Positions 1-7,342 of a stretch of 64,000 nucleotides of DNA are shown here, in pieces. The stretch is taken from the NCBI RefSeq assembly GCF_026898115.1, contig NZ_CP114036.1, positions 4,892,001-4,956,000 of the forward strand. The letters run 5' to 3'. The position numbers and the translations under genes were made by a program. The notes under the pieces were generated by a model. It was not told where the DNA came from and ran no database searches. It was given only the letters and a program-made list of their open reading frames with translations. This DNA comes from Streptomyces sp. S465. GTDB taxonomy: Bacteria; Actinomycetota; Actinomycetes; Streptomycetales; Streptomycetaceae. Positions within the stretch are counted from its first letter, which is position 1; the number at the start of each line of letters is the position of its first letter.

Positions 1-1413
1 GGAGACCGGGCCGAAGCACTCGGACAGATAGGGCGCGTCCGGCTCCGCTCCCTCCCAGAACTTCCGCGCGCCGTCGGCCTTGACCATCAGCGGCGTACGG
101 ACCGTGGCGTCCGGGAAGTCGGGGTGGGTGACCGCGCGGGAGGCCAGGGCGACGCCGCCCAGACCGGGAGCGGCCTCCAGCCGCTCCTGGACCCGCGGCC
201 CCACGATCGCGCCCAGCAGGGCGCTCGCCCGTGCGTCGTCGGCCAGCAGCCCGTCCACCGCCGCCGCCAGGTCGGCCACCACCTCGTCGTATGTCTTGGG
301 TCCGGCGTCGGTGGTGATGCCGGCGCGGGGGATCAGCAGATTCTGCGGGGTGGTGCACATCTGGCCGCTGTAGAGGGACAGGGAGAACGCCAGATTGGCC
401 AGCATGCCCTGGTAGTCGTCGGTGGAGTCGATGACGACCGTGTTGACCCCCGCCTTCTCCGTGAAGACCTGGGCCTGGCGGGCGTGGGTCTCCAGCCAGT
501 CGCCGAAGGCGGTCGAGCCCGTGTAGTCGATGATGCGGATCTCGGGGCGGACGGCGAGGACCTTGGCGATCCCCTCGTCCGGCCGCTCGGCCGCCAGCGC
601 CACCAGATCGGGGCTGAACCCCGCCTCCCGCAGCACCTCGCGCGCCGTCCGGACGGTGAGCGCTAGCGGCAGCACGGCCTGGGGGTGCGGCTTGACCAGC
701 ACCGGATTGCCGGTGGCGAGCGAGGCGAAGAGCCCCGGATAGCCGTTCCACGTGGGGAAGGTGTTGCAGCCGATCAGCAGCGCGATGCCGCGCGGGACGG
801 CCGTGAACGTCTTGCGCAGGCGCAGCGGGTCGCGCTTGCCCTGCGGCTTGGACCAGTCCGCCGCGCCCGGAGTGCGGGTCTGCTCGGCGAACGCGTACGC
901 CACCGCCTCCAGACCGCGGTCCTGGGCGTGGGGACCGCCGGCCTGGAAGGCCATCATGTACGCCTGGCCGCTGGTGTGCATGACCGCCTGGGCGAACTCA
1001 TGCGACCGGGCGCTGATGCGGGCCAGGATCTCCAGGCACACCAGGGCCCGCGTCTCGGGGCCGGCCTCCCGCCAGGCGGACATCCCCGCCCGCATCGCCG
1101 GGAGGAGCACATCGAGGTCCGGATGCGGATACTCCATGCCCATCTCCGCCCCGAACGGCGAGACCTCGGAGCCCGTCCAGCCGTCGGTGCCCGGCTGGTC
1201 CAGCTCGAGACGCTTGCCGCGCAGCGCCTCGAACGCCGCCTGGCCCTCGGCGACGCTCAGGCTCGGGCGCCCGCCTCGGCCCTCGCCGCCGTAAGCCTTC
1301 GGGTGCTCGGGGTGCGGGGACCAGTAGGCACGGGTACGGATCGCCTCCAGGGCCTGGTCGAGGGTGGGGCGGTGCTCTTGCGTCAACTGCGCGGTGGTGA
1401 GTGCGGCGGTCAC
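1..1413 (-). CDS. paaN: PaaN, phenylacetate-degradation aldehyde dehydrogenase (3' end outside window)
   Basis: The reverse frame stays open from GTG 1413 to the window edge, giving the first 471 residues of an aldehyde-dehydrogenase-superfamily protein that reads as the actinobacterial PaaN type. By family knowledge it oxidises a ring-opened CoA-linked semialdehyde in aerobic phenylacetyl-CoA breakdown. Visible features are the fold segment IALLIGCNTFPTWNG and the catalytic-cysteine segment SLYSGQMCTTPQNLL. A GAGGAG ribosome site 10 nt upstream supports the GTG start. The promoter reads -35 TTGTCC (1489-1494), 16 nt, -10 TACTCT (1467-1472), with a palindrome in the spacer. The C-terminus is missing only because the window ends. 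No other paa genes are present in the window. Confidence 0.88.
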   Translation of the reverse strand, partial: MTAALTTAQLTQEHRPTLDQALEAIRTRAYWSPHPEHPKAYGGEGRGGRPSLSVAEGQAAFEALRGKRLELDQPGTDGWTGSEVSPFGAEMGMEYPHPDLDVLLPAMRAGMSAWREAGPETRALVCLEILARISARSHEFAQAVMHTSGQAYMMAFQAGGPHAQDRGLEAVAYAFAEQTRTPGAADWSKPQGKRDPLRLRKTFTAVPRGIALLIGCNTFPTWNGYPGLFASLATGNPVLVKPHPQAVLPLALTVRTAREVLREAGFSPDLVALAAERPDEGIAKVLAVRPEIRIIDYTGSTAFGDWLETHARQAQVFTEKAGVNTVVIDSTDDYQGMLANLAFSLSLYSGQMCTTPQNLLIPRAGITTDAGPKTYDEVVADLAAAVDGLLADDARASALLGAIVGPRVQERLEAAPGLGGVALASRAVTHPDFPDATVRTPLMVKADGARKFWEGAEPDAPYLSECFGPVS

Positions 1414-1472
1414 GACTGACCAACTCCTCGTCGAGCTGGGGCTGGGCTGGGAAGGGCGACAGAGCTAGAGTA

Positions 1473-1486
1473 ACCGAACGATCGGT
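1473..1486. promoter_or_regulatory. TetR/PaaR-type operator in the paaN promoter
   Basis: The 14-bp palindrome ACCGAACGATCGGT lies between the -35 (TTGTCC) and -10 (TACTCT) elements of the leftward paaN promoter, in the paaN/tetR intergenic space. Its core ACCG-N2-CG-N2-CGGT matches the PaaR operator core I recall from Corynebacterium glutamicum. A site differing at one base recurs at 2921-2934. Occupancy would block RNA polymerase at paaN. Assignment to the adjacent TetR protein is inferred. Confidence 0.72.
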
Positions 1487-1664
1487 CGGGACAAGGGGGC
1501 CTGGCGAACCTGTGGACAACTTCGTCGAAAAGGATCTGCGGTATGCCGCGGTATGACGGTGATCGAACGCTGCGAGATCCCCGCGAAGCCTGCCCGACCG
1601 GCCGCCGTGCCCCTTCCCCGGCGCTGATCCGGCGTGCGGCCGCCGAAGGGGAGCTGCTGTAATC

Positions 1665-2258
1665 ATGACCATGGCCAAGCGCGACACCTACACGCCCGAA
1701 TCGCTGCTCGCGGTTGCCGTGGAGGTGTTCAACGAACGCGGTTACGACGGCACCTCCATGGAGCACCTCTCCAAGGCCGCCGGCATCTCCAAGTCCTCCA
1801 TCTACCACCATGTGAAGGGCAAGGAGGAGCTGCTGCGGCTCGCCATAAGCCGTGCCCTGGACGGACTGTTCGGCATCCTCCAGGAGCCCGCCGCGCGGGA
1901 GGGGCGGGCGATCGAACGGCTGGAGCACGTGGCCCGGCGGACCGCCGAGGTGCTGATGGCGGAGCTGCCCTACGTCACCCTGCTGCTGCGGGTCCGGGGC
2001 AACACGGACACCGAGCGGTGGGCCATGGAACGGCGCCGGGAGTTCGACCACCAGGTCGCCGAGCTGCTCAAACAGGCGGCGGCCGACGGCGATCTGCGGT
2101 CCGATGTGGACGTCCGGCTGGCGACCCGGCTGCTCTTCGGCATGATCAACTCCATTGTGGAGTGGTACCGGCCGGGCCGCGGCGGGGCCGCGACCTCCCA
2201 CGAGGTGGCCGAGGCCGTGGTCCGTACGGCCTTCGCGGGCCTGCGCACCCAGCCCTAG
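1665..2258 (+). CDS. TetR/AcrR-family transcriptional repressor
   Basis: A 197-residue TetR-family regulator. The N-terminal helix-turn-helix spans about residues 9-56, with the recognition region AAGISKSSIYHHVKGKEELL typical of the family. The C-terminal helical part would bind the ligand. It is transcribed divergently from paaN, so it is the likely PaaR-type repressor of the pathway, probably released by phenylacetyl-CoA (family inference; ligand not visible). The ATG start has a GGGGAG ribosome site about 12 nt upstream. The last residues, LRTQP, fall in the first copy of a 17-bp triplication that continues past the stop. The regulated pathway is less certain than the family. Confidence 0.88.
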   Translation: MTMAKRDTYTPESLLAVAVEVFNERGYDGTSMEHLSKAAGISKSSIYHHVKGKEELLRLAISRALDGLFGILQEPAAREGRAIERLEHVARRTAEVLMAELPYVTLLLRVRGNTDTERWAMERRREFDHQVAELLKQAAADGDLRSDVDVRLATRLLFGMINSIVEWYRPGRGGAATSHEVAEAVVRTAFAGLRTQP

Positions 2259-2322
2259 GCGGGACCTGCGCACCCAGCCCTACGCTGCACCTAGCCCTGG
2301 ACGGTCTGCGCATCCAGCCCTA
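2241..2322 (+). repeat. Three 17-bp repeats across the tetR stop codon
   Basis: CTGCGCACCCAGCCCTA occurs at 2241-2257 and 2266-2282, and with one mismatch at 2306-2322. The first copy encodes the regulator's C-terminal LRTQP and most of its stop codon; the others lie in the short gap before the convergent Lrp gene. They look like a local duplication of the gene end. Confidence 0.8.
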
Positions 2323-2330
2323 AGCCCGGC

Positions 2331-2819
2331 CTAGGGCTCCGAGTCCAGATCCGTCTCCTCGAACACCAGCAGCGTCCGGGTGCTCAGCACCTCCGGCATG
2401 GCCTGGAGCCGGGTGAGGACCAGCTCGCGCAGCGAGCGGTTGTCCTCGGTGTGCACCAGCAGCAGGACATCGAAGTCCCCGCTGACCAGTGCGATGTGGG
2501 CCGCCCCGGGGAGCTCCCGGAGCTGTTCGCGCACGGTGCGCCAGGAGTTCTGGACGATCTTCAGGGTGATGTACGCGGACGCGCCCTGCCCGGCCCGCTC
2601 CTGGTCCACCCGGGCGCTGAAACCGCGGATCACCCCGTCGTCGATCAGGCGGTTGATCCGCGCGTAGGCGTTGGCGCGCGAGACGTGCACCTGCTCGGCC
2701 ACGGAGCGTATGGAGGCGCGGCCGTCCGTCCGGAGCAGCCGCAGGATCTCGCGGTCGATGGAGTCCAGGGGGCGCGCCGGGGGTTTGCCGTCCGGATTGG
2801 CCATCTGTTCGCCCCGCAT
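2331..2819 (-). CDS. bkdR: Lrp/AsnC-family transcriptional regulator (BkdR-like)
   Basis: An Lrp/AsnC regulator of about 162 residues. The N-terminal HTH begins at LDSIDREILRLLRTDGR and contains VHVSRANAYARINRLIDDG. The C-terminal RAM/AsnC ligand-binding domain includes HIALVSGDFDVLLLV. It diverges from a bkd operon; in Streptomyces an Lrp-type BkdR in this position controls bkd genes in response to branched-chain amino acids (family knowledge). Start 2819 was chosen for an AGGGGAGG ribosome site 9 nt upstream; ATG 2804 is the main alternative and the frame remains open to 2984. The 3' end converges on the tetR gene. Confidence 0.85.
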   Translation of the reverse strand: MRGEQMANPDGKPPARPLDSIDREILRLLRTDGRASIRSVAEQVHVSRANAYARINRLIDDGVIRGFSARVDQERAGQGASAYITLKIVQNSWRTVREQLRELPGAAHIALVSGDFDVLLLVHTEDNRSLRELVLTRLQAMPEVLSTRTLLVFEETDLDSEP

Positions 2820-2883
2820 ATCGCCCCGCCTCCCCTTCATGGACGTCCTGTCTTCATCACAGGCGTTGCAGAACCGTTTGTCC

Positions 2884-2902
2884 ACAGGCTTGGGTCGCCT
2901 GT
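2884..2902. promoter_or_regulatory. Inverted repeat in the bkdR/bkdA intergenic region
   Basis: ACAGGC-N7-GCCTGT sits between a possible -35 (TTGTCC, 2878-2883) and -10 (TAGCCA, 2902-2907) for the rightward bkd operon. Its size and position would suit an Lrp/BkdR site. This rests only on symmetry and location. Confidence 0.4.
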
Positions 2903-2920
2903 AGCCAAAATGCGTCGACG

Positions 2921-2934
2921 ACCGAACAATCGGT
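2921..2934. promoter_or_regulatory. Second TetR/PaaR-type operator, upstream of bkdA
   Basis: ACCGAACAATCGGT differs at one base from the paaN-promoter operator at 1473-1486. It lies 67 bp before the bkdA start and just after the proposed -10, near the expected transcription start. This suggests the TetR protein encoded at 1665 also controls this oxoacid dehydrogenase operon. Confidence 0.65.
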
Positions 2935-3001
2935 AGGGGAGGGCGTTGCCGCACGGCACGCCCCGCCCTCCCGCCGTACGCCACGCCCAGGAGGTCGCGA
3001 C

Positions 3002-4147
3002 ATGACGGTCCTTGAGCAGCCCGGTGCCTACCGGCCCACTCCCCCGCCCGGCTGGCAGCCCCGCGTCGACGCAGCGCCGCTGCTGCCCGACACCGAGCCG
3101 TACCGCGTGCTGGGCACCGCCGCTGCCGCCGACGTCTCTCCCGATCTGCTGACCCGGCTCCACCGGGAGCTGGTGCGCGGCCGCCGCTACAACGCCCAGG
3201 CCACCGCCCTCACCCGGCAGGGCCGGCTGGCCGTCTATCCCTCCTCCACCGGCCAGGAAGCCTGCCAGGTGGCGGCCGGGCTGGTGCTGGAGGACCGCGA
3301 CTGGCTCTTCCCCAGCTACCGCGACACCCTGGCCGCCGTGGTCCGCGGTCTCGACCCCGTCGACGCCCTGACCCTGCTGCGCGGCGACTGGCACTCCGGC
3401 TACGACCCGCACGCACACCGCGTCGCCCCGCTGTGCACCCCGCTGGCCACCCAGCTGCCGCACGCCGTGGGCCTGGCCCACGCCGCCCGCCTCAAGGGCG
3501 ACGACGTCGTGGCGCTCGCCCTGGTCGGCGACGGCGGCACCAGCGAGGGCGACTTCCACGAGGCCCTCAACTTCGCGGCCGTCTGGCACGCCCCGGTCGT
3601 CTTCCTCGTCCAGAACAACGGCTTCGCCATCTCCGTCCCGCTCGCCAAGCAGACCGCCGCGCCCTCCCTCGCCCACAAGGCGGTCGGATACGGCATGCCC
3701 GGCCGCCTCGTCGACGGCAATGACGCGGCCGCCGTCCACCAGGTCCTGGCCGAGGCGGTGCACCGGGCCCGCGGCGGAGGCGGGCCCACCCTGGTCGAGG
3801 CGGTCACCTACCGCATCGACGCCCACACCAACGCCGACGACGCCACCCGCTACCGCCCCGACTCCGAGGTCGAGGCATGGCGCGCCCACGACCCGATAAC
3901 GCTCCTGGAGGACGCCCTGCGGGACCGCTCGCTGCTCGACGACGAGGGCGTCCGGACCGCGCGGGAGTCCGCGGAGCGGTTCGCGGCCGATCTGCGGACG
4001 CGGATGCACCAGGACCCGGTCCTGGACCCCATGGAGCTCTTCGAGCACGTCTACGCCGTCCGGACCGGCCAGCTGCGCGAGCAGGCGGCCCAGCTGCGCG
4101 CGGAGCTGGACGCCGAGGCCGGCGAAGCAGGGAAGGGAGAGCGATGA
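3002..4147 (+). CDS. bkdA2: Branched-chain 2-oxoacid dehydrogenase E1 alpha subunit (first cluster)
   Basis: A 381-residue E1-alpha subunit of a thiamine-diphosphate 2-oxoacid dehydrogenase. With E1 beta it would decarboxylate branched-chain 2-oxoacids and pass the acyl group to lipoyl-E2, supplying branched acyl-CoAs. The ThDP/Mg motif runs from GDGGTSEGDFHEALNF to VQNN (about residues 176-205), and AHTNADDATRY fits the phosphorylation-loop region of the family. The gene has an AGGAGG site just upstream and overlaps E1 beta by ATGA. Its divergence from an Lrp regulator favours branched-chain acids; pyruvate or arylpyruvate cannot be excluded, since a phenylacetate-type operator also precedes it. 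Confidence 0.9.
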   Translation: MTVLEQPGAYRPTPPPGWQPRVDAAPLLPDTEPYRVLGTAAAADVSPDLLTRLHRELVRGRRYNAQATALTRQGRLAVYPSSTGQEACQVAAGLVLEDRDWLFPSYRDTLAAVVRGLDPVDALTLLRGDWHSGYDPHAHRVAPLCTPLATQLPHAVGLAHAARLKGDDVVALALVGDGGTSEGDFHEALNFAAVWHAPVVFLVQNNGFAISVPLAKQTAAPSLAHKAVGYGMPGRLVDGNDAAAVHQVLAEAVHRARGGGGPTLVEAVTYRIDAHTNADDATRYRPDSEVEAWRAHDPITLLEDALRDRSLLDDEGVRTARESAERFAADLRTRMHQDPVLDPMELFEHVYAVRTGQLREQAAQLRAELDAEAGEAGKGER

Positions 4148-5196
4148 CCACCGCCGTCGGGGCCGACACCGCCCGTAAGCCCGCCACCATGGCCCAGGCC
4201 CTCGGCCGCGCGCTGCGCGACGCCATGGCCGCCGATCCGTCCGTCCACGTCCTCGGCGAGGACGTCGGCACCCTCGGCGGCGTCTTCCGGATCACCGACG
4301 GGCTGGCCGAGGAGTTCGGCGAGGACCGCTGCACGGATACGCCGCTCGCCGAGGCCGGCATCCTCGGCACCGCCGTCGGCATGGCCATGTACGGGCTGCG
4401 GCCGGTGGTCGAGATGCAGTTCGACGCCTTCGCGTACCCGTCCTTCGAGCAGCTCGTCAGCCATGTCGCGCGGATGCGCAACCGCACCCGGGGCGCCATG
4501 CCGATGCCGATCACCGTGCGGGTGCCCTACGGGGGCGGTATCGGCGGCGTCGAGCACCACAGCGACTCCTCCGAGATCTACTACATGGCCACCCCCGGCC
4601 TCCATGTCGTCGCCCCCGCGACCGTCGCCGACGCCTACGGGCTGCTGCGCGCCGCCATCGCCTCCGACGACCCCGTGATCTTCCTCGAGCCCAAGCGGCT
4701 GTACTGGTCCAAGGCCGACTGGTCGGCCGACGCCCCCGAGCGGGTGCCGCCGATCGGGCGCGCGGTGGTGCGCGGGCCCGGCACCGGCGGCCGCCGGGCC
4801 GCCACCTTGATCTCCTACGGCCCCTCCGTGCCGGTGTGCCTCGAAGCCGCCGAGGCGGCCCGGGACGAGGGCTGGGACCTCGAGGTCGTCGATCTGCGCT
4901 CGCTCGTCCCCTTCGACGACGAGACGGTCTGCGCCTCCGTACGGCGGACCGGGCGCGCCGTGGTGGTCCATGAGGCGGCCGGATTCGGCGGGCCCGGCGG
5001 GGAGATCGCCGCCCGGGTCACCGAGCGCTGCTTCCACCACCTGGAGGCGCCCGTGCTGCGCGTCGCCGGATTCGACATTCCCTACCCGCCGCCCATGCTG
5101 GAGCGGCACCATCTACCTGGTGTGGACCGGGTGTTGGACGCCGTCGCCCGGCTGCAGTGGGAGTCGGAGTGGACAGAGGGGAGCGCGGCCCGATGA
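4144..5196 (+). CDS. bkdB2: Branched-chain 2-oxoacid dehydrogenase E1 beta subunit (first cluster)
   Basis: A 350-residue transketolase-type E1 beta subunit. Family signatures are HVLGEDVGTLGGVFRITDGL, CTDTPLAEAGILGTAVGMA and the phenylalanine-rich EMQFDAFAYPSFEQLVSH, followed by a C-terminal transketolase domain (VVDLRSLVPFD, VHEAAGFGG). It forms the alpha2beta2 E1 core with the upstream gene. ATG 4144 overlaps the E1-alpha stop (ATGA), and its own stop overlaps the E2 start, so the three genes are translationally coupled. The forward frame is open further upstream, but that stretch lies inside bkdA. Confidence 0.91.
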   Translation: MTTAVGADTARKPATMAQALGRALRDAMAADPSVHVLGEDVGTLGGVFRITDGLAEEFGEDRCTDTPLAEAGILGTAVGMAMYGLRPVVEMQFDAFAYPSFEQLVSHVARMRNRTRGAMPMPITVRVPYGGGIGGVEHHSDSSEIYYMATPGLHVVAPATVADAYGLLRAAIASDDPVIFLEPKRLYWSKADWSADAPERVPPIGRAVVRGPGTGGRRAATLISYGPSVPVCLEAAEAARDEGWDLEVVDLRSLVPFDDETVCASVRRTGRAVVVHEAAGFGGPGGEIAARVTERCFHHLEAPVLRVAGFDIPYPPPMLERHHLPGVDRVLDAVARLQWESEWTEGSAAR

Positions 5197-6485
5197 CTGT
5201 CGTACGGGAGTTCACCCTGCCCGATCTGGGCGAGGGGCTGACCGGCGCGGAGATCGTGCGCTGGCTGGTCCAGGTCGGTGATGTGGTCGCGGTCGACCAG
5301 CCGGTGGTGGAGGTCGAGACGGCCAAGGCGATGGTCGACGTGCCCTGTCCCTACGGCGGTGTGGTGACGGCCCGGTACGGCGATGAGGGCGCGGAGGTGC
5401 CGGTGGGGGCGCCACTGATCACGGTCGCCGTCCCGGAGGGCTCGGACGAGGCCGCGGGCCCGCCCGCCTCCGGTGGACCGGTCGCCGAGAGCGCGGCCGG
5501 ATCGGGCAATGTGCTGGTCGGCTACGGCACCACCGCTCCCGCCGCGCGGCGCCGTCGCGTCCAGCGCTCCCCCGCCCCGCCGCGCGAGACGACGGCGGTG
5601 CGGAACGACGCGGAGCCCATTCCGGTGATCTCGCCCCTGGTGCGCCGGCTGGCCCGGGAGCACGGCGTCGATCTGCGGCGGCTCAAGGGCTCCGGGCCCG
5701 AGGGGCTGATCCTCCGGGCCGATGTCGAGCGGGCTCTCCGGGCCGATGTCGAGCCGGCGGTCGCGACGACGGCCCCCGCCCCCGTGACCGGTCCGGCGGA
5801 GGAGCGGATTCCGCTGCGCGGGGTGCGCGGCGCCGTGGCCGACAAACTCGCCCGCAGCCGGCGCGAGATCCCCGATGCCACCTGCTGGGTGGACGCCGAC
5901 GCCACCGAACTCCTCGCCGCCCGCGCGGCGATGAACGCCGCGGGCGGCCCCAAGGTCTCCCTGCTCGCCCTCCTGGCCCGTATCTGCACGGCCGCCCTGG
6001 CACGCTTCCCCGAGCTCAACGCCACGGTGGACATGGACAGCCGGGACATCATCCGGCTCCCCGGCATCCATCTCGGCTTCGCGGCGCAGACGGACCGGGG
6101 CCTGGTGGTCCCGGTGGTGCGCGACGCCCAGGCCCGCACCGTCGAAGGACTGTCCGAGGAGATCGCCCGGCTCACCGAGGCCGCACGGACCGGCACGCTC
6201 GCCCCCGCGCAGCTGACCGGCGGCACCTTCACCCTCAACAACTACGGCGTCTTCGGGGTCGACGGCTCGACACCGATCATCAACCACCCCGAGGCGGCGA
6301 TGCTCGGGGTCGGGCGGATCGCCGCGAAGCCGTGGGTCCACCAGGGCGAGCTGGCGGTGCGGCACGTGGTGCAGCTGTCGTTCACCTTCGACCACCGGGT
6401 GTGCGACGGGGGCACCGCCGGCGGGTTCCTGCGTTACGTGGCCGATTGCGTGGAGCAGCCCATGGTGTTGCTGCGGCGGCTGTAG
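5193..6485 (+). CDS. bkdC2: 2-oxoacid dehydrogenase E2 (dihydrolipoamide acyltransferase, first cluster)
   Basis: A 430-residue E2 core enzyme that accepts the acyl group on lipoate and transfers it to CoA. It has one N-terminal lipoyl domain with the lysine in VEVETAKAMVDVP (residues about 42-54). A Pro/Arg-rich linker leads to a peripheral-subunit-binding domain (ISPLVRRLAREHGVDLRRLK), then the C-terminal catalytic domain with the histidine motif DHRVCDGG near the end. ATG 5193 lies in an ATGA overlap with the E1-beta stop. No dedicated E3 (lipoamide dehydrogenase) gene is nearby, so a shared E3 is expected. Confidence 0.92.
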   Translation: MTVVREFTLPDLGEGLTGAEIVRWLVQVGDVVAVDQPVVEVETAKAMVDVPCPYGGVVTARYGDEGAEVPVGAPLITVAVPEGSDEAAGPPASGGPVAESAAGSGNVLVGYGTTAPAARRRRVQRSPAPPRETTAVRNDAEPIPVISPLVRRLAREHGVDLRRLKGSGPEGLILRADVERALRADVEPAVATTAPAPVTGPAEERIPLRGVRGAVADKLARSRREIPDATCWVDADATELLAARAAMNAAGGPKVSLLALLARICTAALARFPELNATVDMDSRDIIRLPGIHLGFAAQTDRGLVVPVVRDAQARTVEGLSEEIARLTEAARTGTLAPAQLTGGTFTLNNYGVFGVDGSTPIINHPEAAMLGVGRIAAKPWVHQGELAVRHVVQLSFTFDHRVCDGGTAGGFLRYVADCVEQPMVLLRRL

Positions 6486-6514
6486 CGCAGGCGCGGCGGC
6501 GCCATACTCATGGG

Positions 6515-7342
6515 GTGACTCCAGGTGCGTATGACGCAGTGATCCTGGCCGGGGGCGCCGCACGGCGGCTCGGTGGGGTGGACAAACCCGCGCTGCGGGT
6601 GGGCGGTCGGGCCCTGCTCGACCGGGTGCTGGACGCCTGCCGCGGCGCCGGGCGGACCGTCGTCGTCGGGCCGCGCAGGCCCACGGTACGGCCCGTGCGG
6701 TGGGCCCGGGAGCAGCCGCCCGGCGGCGGCCCGGTCGCGGCCGTCGACGCGGGCATCCGGCAGACCACCGCTCCGGTGGTCCTCGTGCTCTCCGCCGATC
6801 TGCCCTTCCTCACCCCCGAGACCGTGGAGGCCCTCCTCACCGGCATCGAGGACGCCGAGGGGGCCGTGCTCATCGACTCCGACGGCCGCGAACAGCCCCT
6901 CGTCGCCGCCTACCGCGCCGAGCCGCTGCGCCGCGAGATCGCCCTTCTCGCCACCGAACACGGCGGCCTCGGCGGGCTGCCCCTCCGCCTCCTCGTCTCC
7001 GAGCTGGCTCTGGCCCGCCTCCAGCACCCCACAGCGTCGTTCGACTGCGACACCTGGGAGGACATCACCACAGCTCGAGCGCGCATCAGGGAGCATGGAA
7101 ACGTGTTGGACGAATGGATTGCCGCAGTCAAGGCCGAGCTCGGGATCGACCTGGATGTCGACACCGCCGCCCTGCTCGACCTGGCCCGCGACGCCGCACA
7201 CGGCGTCGCCCGGCCCGCCGCCCCCCTGACCACCTTCCTCGTCGGCTACGCCGCGGCCCAGAAGGGCGGCGGCCCCGAAGCACTGGCCGCCGCGACCGAG
7301 AAGGCCGCGGCGCTCGCCGTGCGTTGGGCCGAGGAGCGGTGA
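6515..7342 (+). CDS. mobA: MobA-like molybdenum cofactor guanylyltransferase with C-terminal DUF6457-like domain
   Basis: A 275-residue protein. Residues 1-190 form a nucleotidyltransferase domain with the GTP-binding signature LAGGAARRLGGVDKPALRVG and the metal-binding aspartate in VLSADLPFL. MobA enzymes attach GMP to molybdopterin. From about residue 195 (NVLDEWIAAVKAELGIDLDV) a helical domain of roughly 80 residues follows, which I recognise as the DUF6457 type often found with molybdenum genes. GTG 6515 was chosen because homology begins there; the open frame upstream overlaps bkdC. The stop overlaps the next gene as GTGA. It could use another nucleotide or act in a related maturation step. 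Confidence 0.84.
   Translation: MTPGAYDAVILAGGAARRLGGVDKPALRVGGRALLDRVLDACRGAGRTVVVGPRRPTVRPVRWAREQPPGGGPVAAVDAGIRQTTAPVVLVLSADLPFLTPETVEALLTGIEDAEGAVLIDSDGREQPLVAAYRAEPLRREIALLATEHGGLGGLPLRLLVSELALARLQHPTASFDCDTWEDITTARARIREHGNVLDEWIAAVKAELGIDLDVDTAALLDLARDAAHGVARPAAPLTTFLVGYAAAQKGGGPEALAAATEKAAALAVRWAEER

Noticed and set aside
2837..4048. A 403-residue reverse open frame opposite bkdA
   Set aside because: Val/Gly/Asp-rich antisense composition without motifs; it overlaps a clearly coding E1 alpha gene.
6700..7338. Upstream extension of the moeA frame into mobA
   Set aside because: It overlaps mobA, whose frame carries the GTP-binding motif; the first sensible moeA start is the overlapping GTG at 7339.
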